This document shows, piece by piece, positions 40,149 through 47,785 of a stretch of DNA of 64,000 bases. Both the position numbers and the translations under genes were made by a program. This DNA is from Polyangiaceae bacterium. GTDB taxonomy: Bacteria; Myxococcota_A; Polyangia; Polyangiales; Polyangiaceae. Every line of letters starts with the position of its first letter. The first letter of the stretch is position 1. Location: the NCBI GenBank assembly GCA_023150915.1, contig JAKLKA010000003.1, positions 1-64,000 of the forward strand, given 5' to 3'. The notes below the pieces were generated by a model. The model was given only the letters and a program-made list of their open reading frames with translations, did no database searches and was not told where the DNA came from.

Positions 40149-40772
40149 ATGCTGAGCGGCGTGACCCCCCTGATCTTGCTCGCCCACGGCGCCGGAGCCC
40201 CATCGACCTCGGATTGGATGGTCGGCTGGCGCGAGCGACTGGGGAGCCTGGGGGAGGTGCACGCCTTCGACTACCCGTACATGGCCCGCGGCTCGAAGCG
40301 CCCCGATCCCCTGCCCACGCTGATCCGAGCTCACGTCGACGCGATCGCCGCCGCGCAGGGAGGGCAGGCTCGCCCGCTGGTGCTCGCCGGCAAGAGCATG
40401 GGTTCGCGCGTGGGCTGTCACGTCGCAGCCGAGGCGGAAGGGATCCGGCCGCGCGCGCTGATCTGCTTCGGCTACCCGCTGGTCGGCCAGAACGGCAAGC
40501 TGCGCGACGCCGTGCTGCTGGCGCTCTCGACGCCGATCTTGTTCGTGCAGGGGGATCGCGATCCGCTCTGCCCGCTCGAGCTTCTCGAACGGACCCGCGC
40601 GAAGATGCGTGCGCCCAACGAGCTGTTCGTGGTCGAGGGCGGCGACCACTCTCTGCTCTCCACCAAGACCGCGCTGAAGCGCACGGGGCAGACCCAACGG
40701 GACGTCGACCAGGCGATCGTGCGCACCATCGCGCACTTCCTCTCAGCCCATCAGGCGAGCAGCCCGGGCTGA
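40149..40772 (+). CDS. Alpha/beta hydrolase
   Basis: This 207-residue hydrolase belongs to the small KANL3/Tex30- or YqiA-like group. It has 'LLAHGAGAP' at the start, the nucleophile elbow GKSMGSR (Ser about 82), the acid in 'VQGDRDPLCP' and the His in 'GGDHSL'. The family is cytoplasmic with poorly known esterase or thioesterase roles. It is divergent from the small lipoprotein, and its last 30 bases overlap the end of the convergent FAD reductase gene. Confidence 0.85.
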   Translation: MLSGVTPLILLAHGAGAPSTSDWMVGWRERLGSLGEVHAFDYPYMARGSKRPDPLPTLIRAHVDAIAAAQGGQARPLVLAGKSMGSRVGCHVAAEAEGIRPRALICFGYPLVGQNGKLRDAVLLALSTPILFVQGDRDPLCPLELLERTRAKMRAPNELFVVEGGDHSLLSTKTALKRTGQTQRDVDQAIVRTIAHFLSAHQASSPG

Positions 40773-42008
40773 CCACTCCGCGAGCGCGCGAGGATCCTCC
40801 GGATAGCGGGCGTAGTGCGCGGCCGCAGCGGCCCCCGTTGCTAGCGCGGGAACCAGCCGACGCGCCAGCCGACGCTCCGTGGCCACGCCGCGCAAAGCGC
40901 CGACCACCGCGCCGGGGCTGGGACGCGGCAGCCGCTGTTCGAGACCGGCGCGCGCCGAGCGTTCGTCCAAGAGCCCGACCGCCATCATCCGATCCAGGTC
41001 CCGCTCCGTCAGCGCCTGCGAGAAGCGCCGAAAGGCGTCGAAGGTGGCGAACAGCCCACCGTACTTCCGGTGCCACGCCACCGCATAGTCGTGGAGGTCG
41101 CGGCCGTCCGCGAGCGCATCGGCCAAGAGCCGCGCGGCGATCATCCCGGCGCCGATGCCCGAGCCGTGAGCCGAGAACACCTGGCAGGCCGCGTCGCCGA
41201 GCAGCGCCACGTTGCCGCGCGCGAGCACGTCCAGCGGGCGCCGGAGCGGAATGGCTCGGGCTCCGCCGAAGAGCCGCGCCCCGATCCACTTCTGGTCAGC
41301 AACGAAGCGGTCGAGGATCTGTTGACCCGAGGGGTGACCCGCACCGGGGATGGACCCGGTGAGAATGCCCACGCGATCGCCTTCGAGCCGGACGTTGATC
41401 ACCGAGAAGCCACCGGCCACGCCCGTGAAGCACGCGGTGTGCCCGGCGCCGACCTGGTGCTTGTCGAAGAACGCCCGGGCATCTGCCAGGTTGGACACGG
41501 CCCGCACCTCTTGGGCGGCGGCACACAAGTCGCTGGCGTGCACCCGCGCCTGATCGAGCAGCCGGGCGCCGGCAAGCCCCGACGCGTCCACGTACCAGCG
41601 CGCGGTGACCCGCCCGGCACTGGTATCGAGCGTGCGACCATCGAAGCCCGTGACGCGGGTGTTCTCGAGCAGCGTGGCGCCATGCTCACACGCCAAGACC
41701 TGCAGGCGCTCGACCAGCGTGCGCATGTCCACCTCGAGCACGTCGTGGCCGCGGATCGTCACCCGGCGCGGGCCCAAGCCTGCGAGCAGATGCATCTCGT
41801 GACCGGCACCAAACACCTCGTGACCGCGCGGCTGCGCGACCCCGGCGGCATCGAAGGCCCAGCCTGGCACGCCGTTCACCCAGCGAGCGCCCGCCTCGCG
41901 CGCCGCACGCCGCTCGAGGCACACCACCCGCAGCCCGCGCCGCGCGGCGAGAAATGCCAGGGACGCTCCGGCCGTCCCGGCGCCGACAATGGCGAGATCT
42001 GCCCGCAT
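40743..42008 (-). CDS. FAD-dependent oxidoreductase of the geranylgeranyl-reductase/halogenase fold
   Basis: The product has 421 residues. The N-terminal Rossmann motif 'IVGAGTAGASLAFLAA' and the later 'VALLGDAACQVFSAHGSGIGAGM' (the GD FAD motif of the flavin-monooxygenase fold) define the family of geranylgeranyl reductases, tryptophan halogenases and related enzymes. The C-terminal region is helical and Ala-rich. It may reduce isoprenoid or lipid double bonds, which would suit the prenyl synthase 2.5 kb away, but that link is inference. It starts only about 20 bases from the divergent dienoyl-CoA isomerase. Confidence 0.85.
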   Translation of the reverse strand: MRADLAIVGAGTAGASLAFLAARRGLRVVCLERRAAREAGARWVNGVPGWAFDAAGVAQPRGHEVFGAGHEMHLLAGLGPRRVTIRGHDVLEVDMRTLVERLQVLACEHGATLLENTRVTGFDGRTLDTSAGRVTARWYVDASGLAGARLLDQARVHASDLCAAAQEVRAVSNLADARAFFDKHQVGAGHTACFTGVAGGFSVINVRLEGDRVGILTGSIPGAGHPSGQQILDRFVADQKWIGARLFGGARAIPLRRPLDVLARGNVALLGDAACQVFSAHGSGIGAGMIAARLLADALADGRDLHDYAVAWHRKYGGLFATFDAFRRFSQALTERDLDRMMAVGLLDERSARAGLEQRLPRPSPGAVVGALRGVATERRLARRLVPALATGAAAAAHYARYPEDPRALAEWSARAARLMG

Positions 42009-42028
42009 GAGGTATGCGCCATTCTGCC

Positions 42029-42829
42029 ATGCCCGAGACCCTCTGCCTCGAACGAAACGACCACGTCGTCAGCGTGGTGCTGCAGAAGCTGACGATGCCG
42101 CCGCTGTTCTTCCAAGAGCTGGGCGCCGCCTTCGACCAGATCGCGTCCGAGCCCGACGTGCGCGCGGTGATCGTGCGTTCCGCGGGGAAGCACTTCACCT
42201 ATGGTCTGGATCTGCCCGCGGCGTTCGCGGAGCTGGGGCCCAGCCTGCAGGGCGGCACGGCTGCGGTGCGGATGGCCCTGCACCAGACCATCTTGCGCCT
42301 TCAGGCACACCTGACCAAGGTCGCAAGCTGTCCGGTGCCGGTGATCGCGGCAGTGCACGGCTGGTGCATCGGTGGTGGCGTCGACCTGATCACCGCCTGC
42401 GACATCCGCCTCGCGACCCGTGACGCCCGCTTCTCGGTGCGCGAAACCAAGATCGCCATCGTGGCGGACCTGGGGACACTGCAGCGCCTGCCGCTGATCG
42501 TCGGCCAGGGGCATGCTCGCGAGCTCGCGCTTTCAGGCAAGGACATCACGGCGGACCGCGCCGAGCGCATCGGGCTGGTGAACGAGGTGTTCGACGACCC
42601 GGCGGCCCTCCGGGCCGGCGCCGAAGCGCTGGCAGAAGAGATCGCCAAGAACGCCCCGCTGACGGTGCGCGGCGTGAAGCGAGTGCTCGACTTCGGGACC
42701 GGCCGACGCGCGGCCGACGGGCTCGAGTACGTCGCGGCCTGGAACTCCGCGTTCCTGGCCTCGGAAGATCTGGGCGAGGCTCTGTCGGCGTTCCTCGAGA
42801 AGCGCCCGCCCAGCTTCAGCGGTCGCTGA
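42029..42829 (+). CDS. Delta(3,5)-delta(2,4)-dienoyl-CoA isomerase-like crotonase
   Basis: This is 266 residues from the ATG at 42029; an in-frame ATG at 42014 would add five residues. The crotonase fold is clear: oxyanion regions 'GKHFTYGLDLP' and 'HGWCIGGGVDLI'. The block 'ETKIAIVADLGTLQRLP' matches the peroxisomal dienoyl-CoA isomerase ECH1, in which a Glu and a Asp of this segment, with an Asp in 'CDIRLA', move protons over five carbons. It would convert unsaturated fatty acids with odd-position double bonds for beta-oxidation. Transcribed divergently from the FAD enzyme. Confidence 0.88.
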   Translation: MPETLCLERNDHVVSVVLQKLTMPPLFFQELGAAFDQIASEPDVRAVIVRSAGKHFTYGLDLPAAFAELGPSLQGGTAAVRMALHQTILRLQAHLTKVASCPVPVIAAVHGWCIGGGVDLITACDIRLATRDARFSVRETKIAIVADLGTLQRLPLIVGQGHARELALSGKDITADRAERIGLVNEVFDDPAALRAGAEALAEEIAKNAPLTVRGVKRVLDFGTGRRAADGLEYVAAWNSAFLASEDLGEALSAFLEKRPPSFSGR

Positions 42830-42969
42830 ACCGCATTGAGTTACGCACACTTACCCGACCCAGCTTAACGTCGCGGGCGGGTGCGGCATTCGCCCTTCGA
42901 GTGGCCCAGCACGTCTGCCCCAACGTTTTCGTCACCGGCGCGCCCCCCAGCGATGACAGGCTCGGGGCC

Positions 42970-43530
42970 GTGTCGCTCGAGCACGAGCTCATCTCCCGCG
43001 CGCTGGACGGCGACGGCCGCGCCTTCGCGGGGTTGGTCGAGCCGCACTTGCCGGTGCTCTACCGCATCGCCGCGCGCGCCTGCGGCGATCGGGCCTTGGC
43101 CGAAGACGCCGTACAAGAGGCGCTGACCTTGGCCTTCGAGCGCCTCTCGGGGTACGAGCCGGGCACGTCGTTTCGCGCCTTCCTTGCCGCCTTCGCGGTG
43201 CGTCGCGCGCAGACGCTGCTCCGGGGTGAGCGCCGCCGGCGAACGCGTGAAGACGCCTCCGACGTGCCACCCTCGCTGCCAAACCCAGCCGAGCTCGCCC
43301 GCGCCCTCCAAGCCGCCCAGAGGGTGCGCGACGCACTGGCCACCCTGCCCGAGAAGCGACGCGCCGTGGCCATGCTGCGGCTCGACGCCGAGCTGTCGTA
43401 CGCCGAGATCGCCCAGGCCGTGGGCACGACCGAAGGCTCGGCGCGGGTGCTGGTGCACATGGCGCTGAAAGAGCTTCGACAGCAGCTTGCCGACCTCGTA
43501 CGAGAAGAGGAAACTTCGGAGGAGCGATGA
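42970..43530 (+). CDS. ECF-type RNA polymerase sigma factor
   Basis: The product has 186 residues with sigma region 2 ('RAFAGLVEPHLPVLYRIA', 'AEDAVQEALTLAFE', 'FRAFLAAFAVRRAQ') and region 4 ('LRLDAELSYAEIAQAVGTTEGSARVLVHMALKEL'). I chose the GTG at 42970 because region 2 homology begins there; a GTG at 42901 would add 23 residues without homology. The stop overlaps the start of the anti-sigma-like gene (ATGA). The third gene of the row encodes a CpxP-like periplasmic protein, so this may be a CnrYXH-like stress module. Confidence 0.9.
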   Translation: MSLEHELISRALDGDGRAFAGLVEPHLPVLYRIAARACGDRALAEDAVQEALTLAFERLSGYEPGTSFRAFLAAFAVRRAQTLLRGERRRRTREDASDVPPSLPNPAELARALQAAQRVRDALATLPEKRRAVAMLRLDAELSYAEIAQAVGTTEGSARVLVHMALKELRQQLADLVREEETSEER

Positions 43531-43988
43531 CCGACCTCGATCCCGAGCGCGAGCTCAAGGCGCTGTTCGACGCCACGGCGGAAGCGCCGACCGGCGCTCA
43601 GCTCACCAAGCTGAAGGCGCGCGCGACCGACGTGCCGGGTCGTCGGCGCCGCCCGCTGTGGCTGCTCTGGGCGCCTTTCCTGGCGGTGGCCGCCGGTTTC
43701 TTCGCGGTGGTGGTGCTGCGGGGCAAGCCCGGACCCGAGCAAGCGCACCTCCCGTCGGCAACCATCACCGCGTCGGAGCAGATCGCCTCCGTCGTAACTC
43801 CGGCCCCGAGCCTGGCGCCGCCCGGTGAAGAGCCCGCCGGCGACGACCTCGACGAGAGCCTGGCAGGGCTGGACGATCTCGACGACGAGCCGACCACGGA
43901 CGTTCTGGCGGCCCCCCTCGATGACGCTGACGAAGAAGAGCTGGACGTCTGGCTCGCCGCAGCCGATTCGTTCCTGGAGGAAGGCTGA
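43527..43988 (+). CDS. Anti-sigma-like single-pass membrane protein
   Basis: This 153-residue protein has a short cytoplasmic N-terminus of about 43 residues, one transmembrane helix (about 44-64) and a ~90-residue outer part that is strongly acidic ('DDLDESLAGLDDLDDE', 'DDADEEELDVWL'). The layout, size and position right after an ECF sigma gene resemble CnrY-type anti-sigma factors, although no zinc HxxxCxxC motif exists. I infer that it sequesters the sigma factor at the membrane. Its start overlaps the sigma stop and its stop shares a base with the next ATG. Confidence 0.65.
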   Translation: MTDLDPERELKALFDATAEAPTGAQLTKLKARATDVPGRRRRPLWLLWAPFLAVAAGFFAVVVLRGKPGPEQAHLPSATITASEQIASVVTPAPSLAPPGEEPAGDDLDESLAGLDDLDDEPTTDVLAAPLDDADEEELDVWLAAADSFLEEG

Positions 43989-44458
43989 TGCACCGGCTGG
44001 TGCTGCACGCGCTCTTGGCGTTGACCCTGGTGCTGTGCGCCCTGCCCGCGCAGGCCGAAGGCAAGCGCGCGGAAGAGAAGCGGGCCAAGGTGGAGCAGCG
44101 GCTGAAGCAGGTCACCGCGAAGATCCTCAGGCAAGAGGTGGGGCTGGACGACCAGAAGGCCGACGAGGTCATGAAGGTCCTGGTCAAGCACCAGGTCGAG
44201 CGCCGAACCCTGCAACAGCAGCACCGCCAGCATCGCAAGGCCATCGGTGAGCTCTTGCAGAGCGACAGCAGCGACGAAGCCCAGTACAAGAAGAGCATCG
44301 ACGGCTTCCGCTCGACGCAGAAGAAGCTGAACGGGGTGCGCGATCGGGAAATGGACGAGATCGCCAAGCTGATTACCCCCAAGCAACAGGCCAAGCTGTT
44401 CCGGGCCCTCGAACGGATGCGAAGGAAGCTCGCCCGGCGCCAGCGCGGCCCAGACTGA
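43988..44458 (+). CDS. CpxP/Spy-like periplasmic protein
   Basis: This 156-residue protein has a signal peptide (about 1-23, ending AQA) and a highly charged helical mature part. 'LITPKQQAKLF' near the C-terminus matches the LTxxQ motif of Spy/CpxP/CnrX-type proteins, which form helical hairpins that sense misfolded protein or metals. As third gene of the sigma/anti-sigma row (shared base TGATG) it is a candidate signal sensor controlling the sigma factor, as CnrX does. No metal-binding His cluster is obvious, only scattered His residues ('QQQHRQHRK'). Confidence 0.78.
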   Translation: MHRLVLHALLALTLVLCALPAQAEGKRAEEKRAKVEQRLKQVTAKILRQEVGLDDQKADEVMKVLVKHQVERRTLQQQHRQHRKAIGELLQSDSSDEAQYKKSIDGFRSTQKKLNGVRDREMDEIAKLITPKQQAKLFRALERMRRKLARRQRGPD

Positions 44459-44488
44459 ACGCGCGTCCCCGACGGAAACCCGCCGTGC

Positions 44489-44526
44489 CTTGCAGTTCAA
44501 GCGCGCTTGAACTACACCGCCGAAAA
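44489..44526 (+). promoter_or_regulatory. Promoter-like region with perfect 20-bp palindrome before the prenyl synthase
   Basis: AGTTCAAGCG/CGCTTGAACT (44494-44513) is a perfect 20-bp inverted repeat 12 bases before the ATG. It lies between a TTGCAG (44490-44495) and a TACACC (44513-44518) with 17 bases between them, so a sigma-70-like promoter may be overlaid, although both hexamers match weakly. A transcript from it would start at or just before the ATG. A GbsR/MarR-type regulator is encoded next in the same operon, so this is the natural operator for it; binding is inference. Confidence 0.65.
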
Positions 44527-45515
44527 TGAGCATGGGCGCCGTCGAAACGGCTCAGGCTGCCGCCCGCGAGCGGGTGGATTTGGGGGAGATCGAGCGTGCG
44601 CTCGATCGCGAGCTCGACGGCCCGTCGAGTGGGCTGCTGCGGGCTGCCGAGCGACACCTGTGCATCACGCATGGCGCCAAGCGCGCGCGCCCGCAGCTGG
44701 TGCTGCTGCTCGGCCAGGTCGCCGGCGCTCCGCACGAGGGGCTGGTCGACGCAGCCGTCGCCGTCGAGCTGATCCACTCGGCGAGCCTGCTTCACGACGA
44801 CGTGGTGGACGAGGGCGAGCTGCGCCGCGGGGTGCCCACGGTCAACGCGCGCCACGGCAACGTCGTGGCGGTGCTGGCGGGCGATCACTTGCTCAGCCGC
44901 GCGCTGGTGCGCTTGGCGAAATACCCGCAAGCGCTCAGCACGCGCGCCGCGGAAGTGGTGGCAGAGATGGCGCGCGCGGCAGTGCGCGAGGTCGAGGTGC
45001 GGGGCGACGCCTCGCTCTCTTCGGCAGGGTGGCGCGAGGTCGCCATGGGCAAGACCGCGGCGCTGTTCGGGCTGTGTGGATTCGCCGCCGGCATGCTCTC
45101 GGGCGATCTGGGGCGCGCCCGGCGCTTCGAGGCAGCGTCCCGCAGCCTGGGAATGGCGTTCCAGATGCAAGACGACCTGGGCGACTTGGTCGATCAGAAC
45201 CAGGACCGATACAACGACATCAAGGAGCGCAATCCGTCGCTGCCGGTGTTGCTCGCGTGCGAAGAGAACCCGGCGCTCTCGGCCCGCTTCGCCCAGCTGT
45301 GGGGCAGCCTGCCGGTGACGGCCGAGGGCGCGCGCGGGCTGGGTGAGGCAGTGCTCGACACCGGCGCGGTCGACCGCACGCTGGACGCCATCTTGCGCGA
45401 CGTCGCCGACGCCCGCGCCGCGCTCGCCCCCGACGCCGGGCACCCGGCGGTGGATCTGATCTGGGCCTTCGCAGAGTCTCTGCTCGCCGATCCTCGTCGG
45501 GTGAGGGTGCCTTGA
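44526..45515 (+). CDS. Polyprenyl diphosphate synthase
   Basis: This 329-residue trans-isoprenyl synthase has the first aspartate-rich motif in 'LLHDDVVDEGE' (about 90-96), the basic 'LRRGVPT' loop after it and the second motif 'QDDLGDLVD' (about 215-222). The family condenses isopentenyl diphosphate onto allylic primers to make C15 to C50 chains for quinones, carotenoids or bactoprenol. Chain length cannot be read reliably here. The stop overlaps the TTG start of the GbsR/MarR regulator, and a perfect palindrome lies just upstream. Confidence 0.92.
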   Translation: MSMGAVETAQAAARERVDLGEIERALDRELDGPSSGLLRAAERHLCITHGAKRARPQLVLLLGQVAGAPHEGLVDAAVAVELIHSASLLHDDVVDEGELRRGVPTVNARHGNVVAVLAGDHLLSRALVRLAKYPQALSTRAAEVVAEMARAAVREVEVRGDASLSSAGWREVAMGKTAALFGLCGFAAGMLSGDLGRARRFEAASRSLGMAFQMQDDLGDLVDQNQDRYNDIKERNPSLPVLLACEENPALSARFAQLWGSLPVTAEGARGLGEAVLDTGAVDRTLDAILRDVADARAALAPDAGHPAVDLIWAFAESLLADPRRVRVP

Positions 45516-46099
45516 AGAAACCGCGCGCGGCCGCCGAGAGCGCGGCCCCCCTGCCCGAGTGGGAAGCGCTGGTCGTCGAGGCAGTCGGAACCGTCATCGA
45601 ATTCTGGCGGTTCAAGCGCAATCAGGGTCGGGTCTGGGCGCTGCTCTACCTGCGTGGTCGCGAGCTGACCGCCGCAGAGCTGCAAGAGGCGCTCGAGCTG
45701 TCCAAAGGCGCGGTGTCGATGGTCACCCGCGAGCTCGAGCAGTGGGGCGTGGTCAGCCGCAGTCACGCCGGAAGCGATGGGGTGTGGCGCTTCCGTGCCG
45801 AGACCGACCTGATGAAGATGGTCGGGCGGGTGATCGAGGCGCGCGAGTCGAAGCTGGTGCTGGGGGTGAAGGCCGATCTCGAGCGGGCAGAACGCCTGGC
45901 CCGTCAGCGCGACGACGTTCCCCCCGACGTGCTGGCGCGCTTGCAGCGCATGAAAACCCTGGCCGCGGTCATCGACCGGGCGGTCCGCGGCTTCTTGCAC
46001 ACCGCGCGGCTCGACGTCGGCGGCGCGGTGAGCGTGCTCTCGGGCGTGCTGCCGGCGCGGCGGGCACGGCGAACCAGCGCACGCGTCAATCCTGGATGA
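45512..46099 (+). CDS. GbsR/MarR-family transcriptional regulator
   Basis: This 195-residue protein starts at TTG 45512, overlapping the synthase stop by four bases (TTGA). It has the winged helix 'LTAAELQEALELSKGAVSMVTRELEQWGVV', whose second helix 'SKGAVSMVTREL' is the recognition helix of the GbsR/MarR group, followed by a long charged helix for dimerisation. The group represses or activates in response to small effectors. Its operon begins with a perfect 20-bp palindrome, so autoregulation with the prenyl synthase is the simple reading. Its end overlaps the opposing POT gene by 14 bases. Confidence 0.85.
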   Translation: MKKPRAAAESAAPLPEWEALVVEAVGTVIEFWRFKRNQGRVWALLYLRGRELTAAELQEALELSKGAVSMVTRELEQWGVVSRSHAGSDGVWRFRAETDLMKMVGRVIEARESKLVLGVKADLERAERLARQRDDVPPDVLARLQRMKTLAAVIDRAVRGFLHTARLDVGGAVSVLSGVLPARRARRTSARVNPG

Positions 46100-47747
46100 A
46101 ATCCTGCTGCTTGTAGAAGTAGGCGCGGATCCCGAAGAGCAGCCCCGCGCCCGCCATCAGCCCGGCGAACACCCAGAAGAACTGCGCCTCGGGCAGTTTG
46201 ATCTTCGAGATGATGGACACGAGCACGTTGCCAGCCGTCACCGTCAAGAGCCAGAACCCCATGATGGTGCTCTTCATGCGCTTGGGCGCCTGGGTGTAGG
46301 CGAACTCGAGCCCGGTGACCGAGACCAGCACCTCGGCCAGGGTGATGATCAGGTAGGGCACCAGCTGCCACTCGATGGGCACCTTGCCGACGCCCTCGAC
46401 GTCGATGCGCTTTTGGATCATCGCCACTGCGACGAACGAGGCCGCCGCCACCAGCATGCCGGCAGTCATGCGGCGCAGCGGGGTGGCCTTGAAGCCCAGC
46501 TTCTCGACGCCGGGATAGAGCGCATAATTCACGAAGGGGATCAGCGCCATCACCATCAGTGGGTTCAGCGCCGCGACCTGCTGGGGGTCGATGGGGTCCG
46601 AGCCGAAGAGTGGCACCACGCGTTCCATCGCCTTGGCCTGGATCACCCACGACGACCCGTGCTGGTCGAACAGCGCCCAGAAGATGCTGACCAAGAAGAA
46701 CACCGTCATGATGCCGAGCACGGCGACCGGCCCCTCGACGGAGCCGATCCCGAAGTGCTTCACCGCCGGCCCGAAGAAGCGGCTCTGGCTCAGCTTCTTG
46801 CGGCGCTCACGCGCCTCGTCGGAGAGCCCCGAGTCCTCGGCCGTTGACGTGGCCTCGCTGGCATCTGCCGGCTTTCCGCCGGCGAAATAGCGCTTCACCG
46901 CAAACCACAGCACCGCCAGAAAGCCGTCGTCGGGCTGCTTCTTCTGCCGGATCTCGAACAGCACGAACCCCAGAACCAGCATGCCGACGCTGGTCGCGAC
47001 CTGCACCCACGCGGGCTGCGTGGCGGTGAAGAACAGGTGCCCCACGCTCATGAACAAGGCCGTCGACGAGAGCGCGTCGAGCAGGCCCAACGTGCCACCG
47101 GGCTTGGCGGGGATGTGTACGAACTTCGCTCGCCCGAGCCAGAACACGAAGGTGGCGATGGCCATCAAGATGCCGGGGATGCCGAACGCCAAGCTCACGC
47201 CCCAGCGCTTCCAAATCCAGGGGATCGCCAGCGTGGCGAAGAAGCTGCCGAAGTTGATGATGAAGTAGAACGCTTGATAGACGGTGCGCACCCGGTTCCA
47301 GTTCGAGCGCCCGAACTGATCCCCGACGTTGGCCGACACGCACGGCTTGATGCCGCCGGACCCGACGGCGATCAGACCAAGGCCAATCCACAGCCCCCAC
47401 ACCGACCCCTCGCCCACCGCCAAGACGCCGTGCCCGGCGGTGTAAACCAGCGAGAGCCAGAAGATGGTGCGGTACTTTCCGATCAGACGATCGGCCAAGA
47501 TGGCGCCGATCATCGGGAAGGCGTACACCGCCGCGACGAACAGATGGTAGTGCGCCTTGGCGAAGTCCTTGGGCGCGGACTCGAACAGCGGATGGTTCTT
47601 GTACAAGAAGTCCGCCATGTACAAGGTCAGGATCGAGCGCATGCCGTAGAAGCTGAAGCGCTCGCAACCCTCGTTGCCGATGATGTACGGCACGCCAGGC
47701 GGCCAGCCCTTGTTCTCGTGGTCCGGATGGGTGCGCCACTGGGTCAT
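46086..47747 (-). CDS. POT-family (proton-dependent oligopeptide) transporter
   Basis: This 553-residue MFS protein starts at the ATG at 47747. It has 'EGCERFSFYGMRSILTLYM' (the E-x-x-E-R-F-x-F-Y-G proton/peptide motif), 'GSGGIKPCVSANVGDQF' (the GTGGIKP-type block) and 'VYQAFYFIINFGSF' in helix 4 (the F-Y-x-x-I-N-x-G signature). It is closer to classical PTR2 than the POT protein at 32-34 kb. A charged cytoplasmic loop 'DSGLSDEARERRKK' follows the sixth helices. Probably imports di- and tripeptides. Confidence 0.92.
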   Translation of the reverse strand: MTQWRTHPDHENKGWPPGVPYIIGNEGCERFSFYGMRSILTLYMADFLYKNHPLFESAPKDFAKAHYHLFVAAVYAFPMIGAILADRLIGKYRTIFWLSLVYTAGHGVLAVGEGSVWGLWIGLGLIAVGSGGIKPCVSANVGDQFGRSNWNRVRTVYQAFYFIINFGSFFATLAIPWIWKRWGVSLAFGIPGILMAIATFVFWLGRAKFVHIPAKPGGTLGLLDALSSTALFMSVGHLFFTATQPAWVQVATSVGMLVLGFVLFEIRQKKQPDDGFLAVLWFAVKRYFAGGKPADASEATSTAEDSGLSDEARERRKKLSQSRFFGPAVKHFGIGSVEGPVAVLGIMTVFFLVSIFWALFDQHGSSWVIQAKAMERVVPLFGSDPIDPQQVAALNPLMVMALIPFVNYALYPGVEKLGFKATPLRRMTAGMLVAAASFVAVAMIQKRIDVEGVGKVPIEWQLVPYLIITLAEVLVSVTGLEFAYTQAPKRMKSTIMGFWLLTVTAGNVLVSIISKIKLPEAQFFWVFAGLMAGAGLLFGIRAYFYKQQDFIQD

Positions 47748-47785
47748 GGGGCGCGCATCTTGCCCGAGACCGCCGGCTCCGTCGA

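Noticed and set aside
42830-42969. Possible ECF promoter (AAC ... CGTC) upstream of the sigma factor gene
   Set aside because: AAC- and CGTC-like words are present but not at a suitable 15-17 base distance, so autoregulation could not be shown.
32187-47747. The two POT transporters as a recent duplication
   Set aside because: Their signature motifs and loops differ strongly and they lie 12 kb apart in different contexts; they are separate subfamilies.
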